Shown: positions 11,230 to 22,708, numbered from the stretch's first letter. The stretch is 64,000 bases of DNA from Dactylis glomerata (GCA_007115705.1 QXEO01000382.1:8275318-8339317), one strand, 5' to 3'. Made by a program: numbers and translations. Notes: generated by a model not told the origin, from the letters alone.

Positions 11230-14200
11230 ATGAATTCGACGGCTTTTTCATTTTTAGCCAAGAACAGTACAGAAATCGACGAAAATCAAGAGATGGAGTT
11301 GACAATCGGAAGCTTAAACATCCTCATCAGACCGTCGGGTTCATCTCGCTTTTCAGATCCGACGAAACAAGATCCGTCGGCAAGTGAGCCCAAAACAACA
11401 GCAATGATGGAATATTCTGAAGGCTCTTCCAGTGAGGTAAACTCGCCGGTCAGCCCAGAGGAAGTGCAAAAAGGAAAGATCGCAAAGGACAAAGAAGAAA
11501 AGGGAAATTTTGACGCAGGAGTCCAACTCGAAGATTTCATGATCTGCCTCGACGATATTACGAACAAGTCAACAGATACATGGAAGACAGGATTAGAGCT
11601 TTCTGAGGATAGTAACTCGATCCTCTCAAGCTTCAAGGGTGACATCGGCAAACAATGCCAGGTGCTCGCCATTATAGGAGATAACTCAGAAGAATTCGAT
11701 GAAAATGACAATCCAGTACTAAACCCAGCAAATATCGACAGAGGAGCAAATCACCTAGCAGAAGGGCAAACACTAGAATCCCTCGCAACCAGGGAAAAAA
11801 TTCGACTATCAGTCGACGAATGGAGGATAATAAGAGAAGCCGTAGAACACGGCACGCCAATACCATCAAATTCTAGCAAAAACATGCTTTTGGGGTATCA
11901 CTACGCCCTAAGGCAGCAAGCCAAGCAATTAGCAAAGGAGAAAAGAGAGATACAAAGAAGAAAAGATTCAGCCATTGTAGCTAGCGAAGCTGCTCGAAAA
12001 GCACGAAGCGACGCATCATACAGCAACGCAAGGAAAAATCGTCGACATGGTTCAAGGTATGATAACCTCGAGTACTCCGACAGGCAAAGTATTTCTAAAA
12101 ACCTCGATTCGTCCTTCCTATCGGTCGACGAGCAGGGAAACATCCTACCGAAAACTCCTGAAGCAGCACTAGTGGCAGCACAAGCATATCTACTTACAAC
12201 TCGACCAAGTCCAGGAGATCCTAGAGAACATATGCATAGAGCAGCACTGAACGGACTCAACATGGTGGGCCACAAGCTATCAGCAAAAGGAGAAGAAGCA
12301 TATCATCACAAGGAAGTGCACAAAGCAAGGTCACCTCGCCGTCACAATAGTCCGCGGCGCAAAAGCAGCAAGCACCGATCTCGATCGCCATCACCAAAAC
12401 AGCATGGTGGAACCCGGAGATCGCGATCCCCCAATGAAAAACGCGACTATGAAGACGACGAAAAAGAGATGGGGGCATCGTGCTTTACCCGCAGGGTTCG
12501 CACCACTCCAGTTCCCAAAGGATTCAAACTACCTCATGATCAGCAAAAATACGACGGGTCACAGGAACCACAATCATGGCTCGCAGATTACTTACAAGAA
12601 GTTCAAATATTAGGAGGAACCAAAGAAACAGCAATGCAAAGTTTGCAACTACACCTCACCGGCGCAGCAAGGTCATGGTTGAGCAAACTAGAGAAAGAAT
12701 CTATTGGAAGCTGGGAAGACCTCACAAAGCAATTTACAAGCAACTTCAGGTCGACATACAAACGACCAGCATCAATAGAAGAAGTCAAAGCATGTGTGCA
12801 ACAACGCGACGAAACATTACGGGCATACATCCAAAGATGGAGCCTCATCAAAAATTCAGCAGTCGAAGTCTCAGACAAAAGAGCAATAGATGCGTTCATC
12901 ATTGGATTAAGACGAAGAGACCTAGTCGAGGAGATGGGTAGAATCAAGCAGAAAACAGTGTCAGACCTCATGGACACAGCAAACAGATTCGCAGATGGAG
13001 AAGATGCGTGCAACAACAAGAGGACACGATCTCCAGAAGACAATAGAAGAAATAGATATGGAAATCAAAGGAGACGGTCCAGAAATTTCGACAACTATGG
13101 CCCTCATAGCCAAGTCGCCGCAGGATACAAAGACAACAGCTATCAAGGAAGTGATCGAAGAAGTTCAGGATATCGAAGTTACGGAAAAGAGGACTATAAA
13201 AAATTCCCCGTAAGAGAATCCAGAGAATACAACCCCTCGCCAGAAGACATGCTCAATGGACCTTGTCATATACACTCAGCGTTCGTCGATGGGAAGCGAG
13301 TATCAAGGCATGCAATGAAAGATTGCACAACATTCTTAAAACTTCAAGAGGCGGCAGTAAATAAGCAAATCGAAGCAAGGCGACAAGGATTCGAAGGAAG
13401 CAACAACCCTCCGGCAAAGCAGCAAGGAAACAATGGAGCTCCTCAAGGACAAGACCAGCAAAACCAGGGACACGACAACGACGAAGGGTATGTTCCATCA
13501 AAAGGGCACATCACAGCAATGATACAACCTGTACCCAAGTCGAACAAAGAAGAGAAGAGCATAACTCGACAAGTCAACCTAGCAGTCATATCACCTCCAG
13601 CTACATCGGAGTATCTGCACTGGTCAGAAAAACCGATAGAGTTCAACAGAGAAGATCACCCTATAACAGTACCTCGGCCGGGAAACGCGCCTTTGGTACT
13701 CAAAGCTCAAATCAGCGCGTATGATGTCGACAGAATATTCATGGATGCAGGGAGTGGAATTAACCTGATATACGCAAAAACACTCCGAGCAATGCATATA
13801 TCATTAGAGTTCCTGAAGCCAACAGATTGTTCCTTCCATGGAATCGTACCAGGAAGTGCCAATTACCCGTTGGGTCGAATAACACTCAATGTTTGCTTCG
13901 GCAACCGACAAAACTATAGAAGAGAAAAGCTAGACTTCGAAGTCATGGACTGGCCATCTCAATATCACGCGATCCTCGGACGACCTGCGTTTTCGCGATT
14001 CATGGCAGTGCCTCACTATACATATTTGGTACTTAAAATGCCAAGACCAAGAGGAATAATTACAGTGAAAGGAAGTTTTGAAGTTTCAGATCTCTGCGAC
14101 AGGGAGTTCCACAAGATGGCGCAAAATTTTGGCGTAATAGCCAACCATGCAGAAAAGGCAAAAAGCGCGACTACAGAGGGCGTCAAGCTACTCGAAGGAC

Positions 14201-14292
14201 GCGTAGCGGAGCCCGAAACGAGAAAACCACGAGTAGGAGCATCAGGAGAAGACACAGACGCAGAGGAAAAAGGGAAAGCCATGACGGCATAA
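11230..14292 (+). CDS. gag-pro: B gag-protease polyprotein
   Basis: An intact frame of 1020 residues from the ATG at 11230. The open frame extends 36 bases upstream to a TTG in the primer site, which is not a credible start. The N-terminal half is charged and includes an Arg/Ser-rich stretch (about residues 375-415). Next comes the gag core with the typical run SWLADYLQEVQILGG and later LQLHLTGAARSWLSKLEKES. A possible metal site follows, CHIHSAFVDGKRVSRHAMKDC. Then an aspartic protease with FMDAGSGINLI (catalytic Asp near residue 839) and the downstream ILGRPAFSRFMAVPHYTY typical of Tat-lineage proteases. The frame stops before any RT. It is undamaged, unlike the other gag genes here. Confidence 0.88.
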   Translation: MNSTAFSFLAKNSTEIDENQEMELTIGSLNILIRPSGSSRFSDPTKQDPSASEPKTTAMMEYSEGSSSEVNSPVSPEEVQKGKIAKDKEEKGNFDAGVQLEDFMICLDDITNKSTDTWKTGLELSEDSNSILSSFKGDIGKQCQVLAIIGDNSEEFDENDNPVLNPANIDRGANHLAEGQTLESLATREKIRLSVDEWRIIREAVEHGTPIPSNSSKNMLLGYHYALRQQAKQLAKEKREIQRRKDSAIVASEAARKARSDASYSNARKNRRHGSRYDNLEYSDRQSISKNLDSSFLSVDEQGNILPKTPEAALVAAQAYLLTTRPSPGDPREHMHRAALNGLNMVGHKLSAKGEEAYHHKEVHKARSPRRHNSPRRKSSKHRSRSPSPKQHGGTRRSRSPNEKRDYEDDEKEMGASCFTRRVRTTPVPKGFKLPHDQQKYDGSQEPQSWLADYLQEVQILGGTKETAMQSLQLHLTGAARSWLSKLEKESIGSWEDLTKQFTSNFRSTYKRPASIEEVKACVQQRDETLRAYIQRWSLIKNSAVEVSDKRAIDAFIIGLRRRDLVEEMGRIKQKTVSDLMDTANRFADGEDACNNKRTRSPEDNRRNRYGNQRRRSRNFDNYGPHSQVAAGYKDNSYQGSDRRSSGYRSYGKEDYKKFPVRESREYNPSPEDMLNGPCHIHSAFVDGKRVSRHAMKDCTTFLKLQEAAVNKQIEARRQGFEGSNNPPAKQQGNNGAPQGQDQQNQGHDNDEGYVPSKGHITAMIQPVPKSNKEEKSITRQVNLAVISPPATSEYLHWSEKPIEFNREDHPITVPRPGNAPLVLKAQISAYDVDRIFMDAGSGINLIYAKTLRAMHISLEFLKPTDCSFHGIVPGSANYPLGRITLNVCFGNRQNYRREKLDFEVMDWPSQYHAILGRPAFSRFMAVPHYTYLVLKMPRPRGIITVKGSFEVSDLCDREFHKMAQNFGVIANHAEKAKSATTEGVKLLEGRVAEPETRKPRVGASGEDTDAEEKGKAMTA

Positions 14293-14577
14293 GCATCATA
14301 AGACAATAGAGTAAAGTAGAAAAATAAGGCTATAAAAGCCACGAGTTATACCAGGGGCAATGCCCTCTAGATCCAGAACATAGGCCATAGACCGGATCTC
14401 TTGGGTCACCCCATGTATCTTACATCATAAGTATAATAAAGACGAAACGTTCCTCATATTCGAGTTTACGAGTCTTTCGAAGGAAGAAATGCGGTAAACG
14501 CACAAAAACGCTTTGAGGACAAAATCTTTTTTCGACATACAAGTCGCAAAATAAGACACTCTCGCGTTACAAAAATA
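14293..14577 (+). other. Gap between convergent B genes
   Basis: No reading frame. The sense gag-pro gene and the antisense gene end tail to tail here, so this interval probably carries 3' ends of both transcripts. No RT or integrase remnant is visible. Confidence 0.6.
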
Positions 14578-17500
14578 TTACAATAACGGGTTATCAGAAT
14601 CATCTACACCTAAAGGATCTAAATAATGGCACTCGCGGAAAAACACAGCATCCGCTTCGAGAAGCCCAGCTACGAGTCTTCGAGCAGGTTGCAGTGTGTT
14701 CTCCATATGTACCCGAAGGCTAGCCCCACCTGGAGCCAAACTCAGAGACATCGTGCTATAATTCAGCCTGGGATGCCACTTGCGTATCCACCTGAGAGCA
14801 AAATTGGCACCTGCCACTAAGTTCAGTTCTATCAATCTATGAATACGATGGCTGGATCTGAAAACATCAAGAAGAAGCGGGAAAGTCGCAGGCAAAGGAT
14901 TGCGGGGAAGCATAACAGAGTTAATAGTTGTAAGAGCCCGTCGGCAACCATCAACTGACTCGCCAATATGCTGGGCACGATCCTGAAGCAGTACAATGGC
15001 ATTCCGGCGTCGAGAATCAGACCACAAAGTCTCAAAGCCAGCCGACATTTTCTCCAAAGCCGCATTTCGCTCAGTAACCCGACGGTCCTCAGCAGCGAAA
15101 TCCAAACAAGTGCCTATCGCGGCAAAAGGTGTCACAAAAATAGCAGGGGACAATCAGGGAACGAAGGAGTCGAAAGAAAACTTACATCGTAACATCTCGC
15201 AGGCAGACTCGACAATGCCAAGAATAAAAGATTCGCATTCTTCATTATGAACAATCTTAGCCGTCAAGCTGGAGACCTTTTCGTCTAGTGAAGATACTTG
15301 CTTCATATAACCACTGGCTTTGCTAGCTTTGTCAATAGCCATCTGTGCTTGACGCTTGGCTAAAGTCAGGCGAGCCTCAAGATCGGAAACTCTGGAAGAG
15401 TACTCTGCGCATCGGCTGCATCGAGTAGGAGTCGACGAAATCTGAGAACCGAACACACGGGTAGAAGAAGGAGCAGGACCGTGAGTCAAAGGATCATTGA
15501 CGCGCATCGACTGCAAGCAAAAAGGGGAAAGAAAGGAGAAACATTTCAGAGAGACAGCATAATACTTCATACGCCAGAAATATATTTACATAAGTGCGAA
15601 ACCCTATGACTAAGGTTCTCGGGTTGCACTCAACTAAAGTTTTTGCATCCAAAAGGAGAATACTAAAAGCTACAAAGAAAGCCGAGTCTACGTCACCTCA
15701 GCATTGTGTTCCGTGGCAGAAGAGGGCACGACAACTTCCTCGCCGGAAGTCGACGGTGGCACTGGATTTTCCGTTGCTGGAGATGGTGCGGCAGGCACCG
15801 CAGAAGCTGCCGAAGGAGAAATAGTTGTCAACAACGCAGGTGCCAACTTCTTTGCCTTCTCGAAAAAAGCCTTCATCTCATCACGGGTGTGGCCATGAGG
15901 GGAGCTAACCCTCTCCCAGTCGAAATTCGTACCGTGCGCAAGAGAAAGTGCAATAGCACCCTCGGCGCCACGCTTAATTGAAAGTCCTTTCAGCTGAAGA
16001 GTGGGGTCTTCAGTTGTATCGAAGGTCTTGGCAAGATCGCTCAAGTTGTCCTTCGGGACCGCTGACCTTTTCTTCGGCCACAACCCGACAAATAGTCGTG
16101 AAAGAACGCGGCTAACCAACTCGAAAGTTTCCTGGATAGATATCCAGTTTTCCTCGAGTAAGTTCACCGCAGTCATCAGAGGGTCACTGTCCAGTTGCAG
16201 GGCCGATGGAGATACCCCAGTAAAACCTGCATGACACAAAGAAGGTAGAAAAGAAAAGAAGGAGGAAGATGTCAGCACATGCAACAGTGCAACAGAAGTC
16301 AAAAATAGGAGACAAGGCGAAACACTTACTTTCAGCAGCAGTGGACATTGTGTGGAGACGCTCCGCCACGGCTTGCTCTCGCTGGGCATGATCCTTGTTC
16401 GCATCAGCTAAGGCTTTTTCAGCTTTCTTCGCCTTACCAAGCGCAGATTTCTGCGACTTCTCAGCGTTTGCCTTGGCAGTGGCCGCAGCATCGTAAGCTT
16501 TCTGAGAAGCACAGAGCTCCGCTTCCAGCGACGCAATCCGGGCATTGGCTGTTGCTAAAGCAGCTACAAAAGAGGACGACAGGGAGTCAGATAAATAGCA
16601 AAGGATAAAGCACAGAAGAAAAGTAATGACTGGACGTCAAAATTGTACCTTCGGAAGCTTTCGCAACCTTTAGGTACTCAGCACATTCAGTGCCCAGGGC
16701 GATGAATCTCTTCAATAATGCCTGAGAAAAGGAGTGTGTAAGAGCAGAAGTGTATGAAAGGAAAGCAAGTAAAAAAGAATTGCTCACATCGTCAGAAGAA
16801 ACCGTAGATGCATGGGCCTCCAGAGAAACGTCGGTTTCTTTGGCCTTCTTTGAGCGTTTGGGGTATCGGGCTTGAGGAACCTTCTTCACAGAAGACCTGG
16901 TAGCCCTTGGCGCAACATCTGGCTCAATAGGCTCATCAGTGGCCGCAGGAGAAGTCGGGGGAGCAGCTGTCGCATATGTTGGTGGCTCTTCATCATCACT
17001 GCATGAAGAATATAAATTATGGAAACAAGGCAAGAACAATGCAATTGAAGAACTCAAATACAATACTTACGATGCTAGCATGTCAAAGTACTCCATATCT
17101 TCTGCAAGAACGGGGGCTTTGCCAGCCGCTGCAGAACTCGATGAAGCGATTTCGTCGACACGCTTCCTTTTCTTATCGACACCAACATCTTCAGCAAGTG
17201 CAGGAGGAGGCGATGTCGACGAGCTAGTTTCCTCTTCTGATTCTTCGACATCATCTCTGTCCTGACTTTCGTCAGCCTCGGGGGCTTCAGATGCAGGAGA
17301 GGCTAGATCAGCCGGTAGGGGCCCTTCCTCTGGAAGAGGAGGACGAGAAACAAGGAATTGGTGACCCTGCATATAAATAAGTCAGTAGAATGCAAATGCA
17401 TAGAATAACGCAAATCGAACCAAAGCAAAGTTTGACAACAAGTGAACGCGAAGATACATACCTCAGGCAGAGGGTGAACGGAGTCGAAAAAATCAGCGGT

Positions 17501-18352
17501 TAAGTCCGCAACTGCATGTTCCTTGGTGAGCTTGGTGAGATTCCTGACTCGCTTGTCGACATCTTCTTTCGATATCAAATCTTCAGATATGCGGGTAGGA
17601 TCTTCCAAGCCGGAGTAATTCCAAAGTTTGGTAAGGCGGTGTTGTAGGGGTTGAACTCGACGTTGAATAAAAAACGCCATGAGTTGCATACCCGACAGAG
17701 CACCTCCTTGACCTCCTTTTAAAGCCTTGATGCGGGAAAGAAGAGGAAGAATTTCTTCTGCTTCTGCATCTGAAGGGAGCATATCCCATGATGCCAATCT
17801 CTTTACCTCCTGGGAAGCGTCAAAGGGAGGAAGGCCGTATTCATCTTCAGGAGAGGATTTGCGGTCCTTGATATAGAACCACTTTGTCCTCCACCCTTGT
17901 ACTGATGCGGCCATGGAAAATTCAAGGTATTGCGCCTCAGGGCGCACAGAAACGACGGCTCCACCCAGTTTGGGTTTCCTAGCCAAAGCAACGTTGGGGC
18001 GGAGCCGAAAGATTGACCTCCAAAGAAGGAAGTGGGGCTCAATGCCCAAGAATGACTCGTAGAGGGTGACGAAGCAGGCAATGTGCAGAAGGGAATTCGG
18101 TGTGAGCTGGTGGAGCTGCACACCGTAGACAAATAGAAGCCCACGGAGAAACTCGTGGGCAGGAAGAGAGAAACCGCGGAGGAGGAAAGCAAGAAACATT
18201 ACCCGATACCCGCTCGGGGGCTTCGGGATCCGCTCAGTACTGGGAAATTTGATGGAATCCTAGGCGGCGATGAGGCCGTCCGCCCTGGCCTTCTCCACCT
18301 CCTTCTTTGTGATGGCGGAGCGCACCCAGTTGGTGGCAGAAGTCTTGGCCAT
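14578..18352 (-). pseudogene. B antisense spliced gene (Transposase_28-like)
   Basis: About eight exons on the strand opposite gag. The first (about 18352-17462) has the putative gypsy-type transposon domain (Pfam Transposase_28, from memory), seen as LHQLTPNSLLHIACFVTLYE and later LWNYSGLEDPTRISEDLI. Exons near 17366-17071 and 16998-16788 encode acidic/Ser-rich and Lys/Arg-rich segments. Those near 16720-16650, 16560-16335, 16230-15690, 15510-15195 and 15110-14578 encode mostly helical, coiled-coil-like sequence. GT/AG borders and codon phase agree for the first four exons. A TAG at 18260-18262 interrupts exon 1, 30 codons after the ATG at 18352. Function is unknown; such antisense frames are known from Tat-lineage elements. 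Confidence 0.72.
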
Positions 18353-18495
18353 GGTGCTCTTGGTGGCCAGGTGTTTCACGCGCATTCAGTACGAAGTGCG
18401 CTCGGGGGCTATGCACGAGCGGAGGAGACAGAGGAGATCAGCAATGGAGGCGGCGGAGAGAAAGAGCTGGTAAACAGTAAGACTCCCCACGATCC

Positions 18496-18505
18496 CCTTT
18501 ATATA
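18496..18505 (-). promoter_or_regulatory. TATA box of B antisense gene
   Basis: The minus strand reads TATATAAAGG about 145 bases before the proposed ATG at 18352. It is outside the LTRs, so the antisense gene appears to have its own promoter. Confidence 0.6.
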
Positions 18506-19595
18506 TCTTCTGGGAGAAGGAACGTGGGCTGAGACGTGGCGCAAAGGTAGGAAACGGTAAGCCCACTAACGGTCAAAAAATGAGAAATTTACAGTATTGC
18601 CCATGCAACGGTTCGCAATGGTACAGAATGACGTATTCATTGATATCATAAAGAAGATAATATAAGAAAGAGGAAAAGATTGCGCCAAAAAATGCAAAAT
18701 AGGTGCACAAGACTGTATACGAAGGAGTTTCGATTATAGCCATGGGGGCTACTATTTTCAAGAATGGCAAATACAAACTTCTCTCTGAAGTGGTGGATTA
18801 GTATTCGACGACAAGATGTCCTTAAGGTATCTCGAAATTGAAGTATCTCGAAGATGACATATCTGGAAGTTAAAATATCTCGAGTTGAAATATGATAGAT
18901 TACACTACATTTTTTAGCCTATACTCAAAAAAAGCCTTTTTCGACTATAGCCTCGGGGGCTACTCCCATCGGGAGCGCTGAGCGCGCACCCGACGATATT
19001 TCTTGGCAAAGCATTATAATTGGAGAAGTGCAGGAGTGTTACTCCCATCGGGAGCGAGTTTTATGGTTGAAGAAACCCGAATATTTTCAGTCAAAATTAG
19101 ACTGCGACATGAGATTCTCGAGTTGAGTTATCGCAACACAACTCGAATGCCGTGACTTGTCACGAAGGTAAGACCCCGGGATACGTCCTGTGTGGCCTGG
19201 TATACGCACATGGATGCGCTCTGCTGGTATGTATCCGTGTCTACGATGCGAAGAAAATCCTGGTGGACGCACTGGGTACCCTGAGAACCACTGGGATTCA
19301 TTCTTTGTAAGTCCTAAATGCGGCAAATGAGTGAGTTTGACCGGTATCCCGAATTCAAGTCCAAGGGGATTGAATTTGAAGTAGGTGACAAGTATCTGTT
19401 CTGGCAGTTAACTGACCTCTTGATCCGTCAGAGTTGTCAGGCTTGTTCATCAAGACCCCTTGCGAACAAATTATCATAAATATAAGTCGAAAGACCAAGT
19501 CGAAGATTTGAAGATAAGAAGAAGTCAAAGAATTGATCAAGACGAAGATTTGAAGATTAAAGATTCAACCCGAATCTACAATTCTGGTAGAATCT
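18506..19595 (+). mobile_element. 3' noncoding region of B with short repeats
   Basis: No gene. About 18825-18895 holds several imperfect copies of TATCTCGA. GGGGGCTACT occurs near 18744 and 18955, each preceded by a similar sequence (TATAGCC). ACTCCCATCGGGAGCG, itself a small inverted repeat, occurs near 18964 and 19041. The two GGGGGCTACT copies resemble the polypurine tract of the element. Confidence 0.7.
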
Positions 19596-19605
19596 TAGGG
19601 GCTAC
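19596..19605 (+). promoter_or_regulatory. Polypurine tract of B
   Basis: TTAGGGGCTAC directly precedes the 3' LTR at 19606. It resembles the internal GGGGGCTACT copies. Confidence 0.7.
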
Positions 19606-19940
19606 TGACAAGGGTATAGCTAATAGAGCCCGTTAGTTGAGTACCCCTAAGGCCCGTATAGCTAGGCCCAATTGTAATGATAGTCGAATACGAGTCTTTA
19701 CCGTATGTCGATATTGTAATCTGTATCGGACCCTACCCGATCCTCGAGACCTGGCCACCTATATATAGGGGCCAGGAGGGGACGGTGTAGGCCAGATTGA
19801 AAGCAAGCCAGATTGAACACCCAAATTTACTTTCGACACACACTTATTTCGACTAACTTTACCTTCGAGTTCATCCGACGCCCTATCTGCCCAATCCTAA
19901 GTCCTTCATCTAGGACATTTGTCGAGTTAACCCCTCGTCA
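19606..19940 (+). repeat. 3' LTR of B
   Basis: 335 bp, matching 10858-11192, followed by the ACTAC duplication at 19941-19945. Confidence 0.93.
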
Positions 19941-19945
19941 ACTAC

Positions 19946-20428
19946 ATAATGATTCGTGTTATTCAATAGGAGAGTAATTCAGAGTACCATAGTGGAGAGA
20001 AGTTATTTATTTGTTCATTCATGTTATATTGTTGGGAGTGTGTCCACTAGTGAAAGTATGATCCCTAGGCCTTGTTTCCAAGCATTGCACACCGTTTACT
20101 TGCTATTTTGTTACTTGTTTGCTCGCAGCGATATTTATTTCACATCACGTTTGCTACTTATAATCATCTATACCACTTGTATTTCACTATCTCTTCGCCG
20201 AACTAGTGCACCTATACATCTGACAAGTGTATTGGGTGTGTTGGGGACACAAGAGACTTTCTGTATCGTAATTGCAGGGTTGCTTGAGAGGGATAGCTTT
20301 GACCTCTAACCTCCCTGAGTTCGATAAACCTTGGGTGATCCACTTAAGGGAAACTTGCTGCTGTTCTACAAACCTCTGCACTTGGAGGCCCAACAAGTGT
20401 CTACAAGAATAGAAGTGCGTAGACATCA
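19946..20428 (+). repeat. Second LTR of A, second part
   Basis: Continues the LTR interrupted at 10857. It is collinear with about 4096-4576 and ends ATCA ten bases before a primer site, as in the first LTR. Confidence 0.92.
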
Positions 20429-20438
20429 AGCTCTTTTC

Positions 20439-20455
20439 TGGCGCCGTTGCCGGGG
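20439..20455 (+). other. Second primer-binding site of A
   Basis: TGGCGCCGTTGCCGGGG, same as 4587-4603. Its presence after the second LTR shows that a further interior copy starts here. Confidence 0.9.
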
Positions 20456-20568
20456 AGGTAAGGTAAAAGGTACTCGCATCCTCCTGTGTGAGTGCTCGGA
20501 GTTATTTCCTTTAGATTCTGCAATTACATCTTTTTGTTTCTTGTTTTTATTTTCACTAGTTAGGCTTA

Positions 20569-21036
20569 ATGGAAAACAAAGAGTTCTTTAGTCTTTTTCC
20601 TGATTTTAGATTTGAAGAGAAAATTGAAAATCCTTTGGAGCTTATTTTGCATAGCAATGTTATTAGTACGAATGCTTTGAATACCGTTAATGCTAATGCT
20701 ATAGAAAAGTCTAAGCTTGGGGAAGCTGGTTTTGTTAAGTATGATATTTTTAGTCCCCCAGCTTTAGTGGAGAAGGTCTGTTCTGATAATATTTTATCTC
20801 CCATATGTGATGTTCCTAGTGATGCTTGTGCTCCCCACCCTTTTAAAATACCTACGAAGATTGTTGAACATGTTAGGGATAACTGCTATTTAGGAGATGG
20901 AACTGTCCATCCTGGTGACCATTTGCTTTTTATACATGAATTATGCGAGTTGTTCCAGTGTGCAGGTATTTCAATGAACCAAGTTAAGAAGAAGCTATTC
21001 TCTTTTTCGCTGAAAGGCAGAGCTGAGGAATGGTAA
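20569..21036 (+). pseudogene. gag: Truncated second copy of A gag
   Basis: A 155-residue frame nearly identical to 4717-5160. It stays open through the T-rich run where the first copy is frameshifted (KKKLFSFSLKGRAEEW). It ends in a TAA formed at the fusion with inverted CD sequence. It is about a fifth of the gene and cannot make a full gag protein. Confidence 0.8.
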
Positions 21037-22690
21037 GAGTTTAATTTGAAGAGAAAATAAAAGCAAGTCAAATTTACTTGGAATAGCAAATTGCTAGTAG
21101 GTATGTATGGTGGACACTTTGGAAAACTTTGGCTTTTAGGAGTTGGATGCACGAGTAGAGCTCATACTCAGTACAAGGCGAGGGCTAGCAAAAGACTGGG
21201 AGCGACCAACTAAGAGAGCAGTAATGGCCATAATCATGCAAAGCGACAAAGCGACATTAAAAGAAGCATAGGATGGCATCAAAATTCAAAAACTAAATGA
21301 TCATGAAGGCTATTGGCGACTTTGTAAGAGTCTAACATATGTGAGCATGCGCCAAGTCAACCCAAATAAAGCATCAAGGAGAAAACCAAAATAATGCTTC
21401 CATACAATAAAAACAACGCATGATTTTTTTCAAAGGCTCATTAAGCAATCTCAGTTATTTGAGACAAGTCATGCTACAGCAAAACCACTAAGCATACTAT
21501 CAAAAAGACATCAAGCATGACATGAAAAAGCCTAAGCCACAGTCTACACAAGCTCCTTCTTGTACCACTATTTTGCACAAAGCTTTTTCTCTTTTCCAAC
21601 ACCATTTGAAATTTTTAAACACACCTCTTTTGATGAAAACCAATAAAGATCAGAGGCAAAAATACACCTTGATGAAAAGATATGACAAGGTCTGAACGCA
21701 AATCAAGGCGAAAACGAAAACCAAAAGCAGTAGCAGAAAAAGAAGAACACTCGATTTTTAATAAGAGTGAAAACTAGAGCGTTCTTTGCAAACGAGTACA
21801 TCTCCTCCAAAGGAAATTTGTTGGGGTCCAACCATTTATTGCAGCAAACAAACAAACTAAACCAACTAATAAAACTAAAACAACTGACGCTCCAAGAAAA
21901 ACACATAGTGCATGAAGCAATAAAAATATAGTGTTTTGAAAGGTGACCTGATTTTTGCCGATGAAGAAGGGGTGCCTCGGGGGCATCCCCAAGCTTTGAC
22001 GCTTGTACTTCTTGGATATTTCTTGGGGTGATGCATGGGCATCCCCAAGCTTGAGCTTTTGTCCATTCTTCAACTCATCTCATCATTCTCCAATCCCTAC
22101 ACTTGAAAACTTCCTTCATACAAAACTAAACACAATTCTACTAGCAACATTAGTGCAAGCATAACATATAATCAATCCTCTATTTGCTTCAGGTTTCAAC
22201 TCAAAACCACCACATATATAGGAAATACTACTGTAGCAACTTCTCTAAGAGTTCCATGATCAAAAGAACTCAAAAGAAAGCGATAAAGTGGCAAACACAA
22301 ATATTGGCAGAAATCTGTCAAAACTGAACAGCTGACAAAGGTCGAATTTTTGAGGGGTTTTCTGTTGCTGAAATCAAAAAGTGTTCAACTAACAAAAGTT
22401 TGGTTATAACCTGGGGCATATGCATAAGAAATAGCAGGTCCAAAAGATAAACATAGAATTTTCACGAATTTTTACGGTGCAGCACCGAAAACAGTTTCAG
22501 GACAGCAACATCCCCAAATCTTTACCTCACTCAAATTAGAGGCTTCTCTTGGCACAAAAACGAAATAAACAAGATAAGGAGCGGTCATTACAGTAGTAAT
22601 GACTTCCAAGACTCAAATAAAAGAAAAATTACTGAAAACAAAACATTGGGTTATCTCCCAAGAGTGTTTTTCTTTAACGCCTTTGAGCTA
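21037..22690 (-). mobile_element. 3' UTR of CD (truncated)
   Basis: Noncoding. It is collinear with the minus-strand UTR of G (about 52186-53840) and largely with A. On the minus strand it starts just after the stop of the 197-residue frame. It carries AAGCTTGGGGATGC near 22047 and 21997. It is cut at 21037; about 0.9 kb present in G is lost before the segment at 2681-3008. Confidence 0.8.
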
Positions 22691-22708
22691 GGTGCAGAAA
22701 ATTGCGAA

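Larger units (their letters stand above)
10858..19940 (+). mobile_element. B: non-autonomous Tat-like gypsy element with antisense gene
   Basis: Complete insertion of 9083 bp with 335-bp LTRs and ACTAC duplicated on both sides (10853-10857 and 19941-19945). The sense strand has only gag-protease. The space where RT, RNase H and integrase should lie instead holds a multi-exon gene on the minus strand, followed by a 3' noncoding region and a polypurine tract. The LTRs differ at about nine positions by eye. B therefore needs enzymes in trans; F-like elements share its primer site apart from one base. Confidence 0.92.
3009..21035 (+). mobile_element. A: head-to-tail LTR-internal-LTR-internal block, interrupted by B
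   Basis: The order is LTR (3009-4576), interior with gag-like gene and 3' UTR (4577-9771), second LTR (9772-10857 plus 19946-20428), then a second primer site and the first 0.6 kb of another interior. A single insertion would end at the second LTR. The extra interior implies unequal recombination between LTRs, or a tandem insertion, followed by loss of the rest. At about 21035 the gag copy is fused to the inverted 3' UTR of CD with one or two shared bases. Confidence 0.85.
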
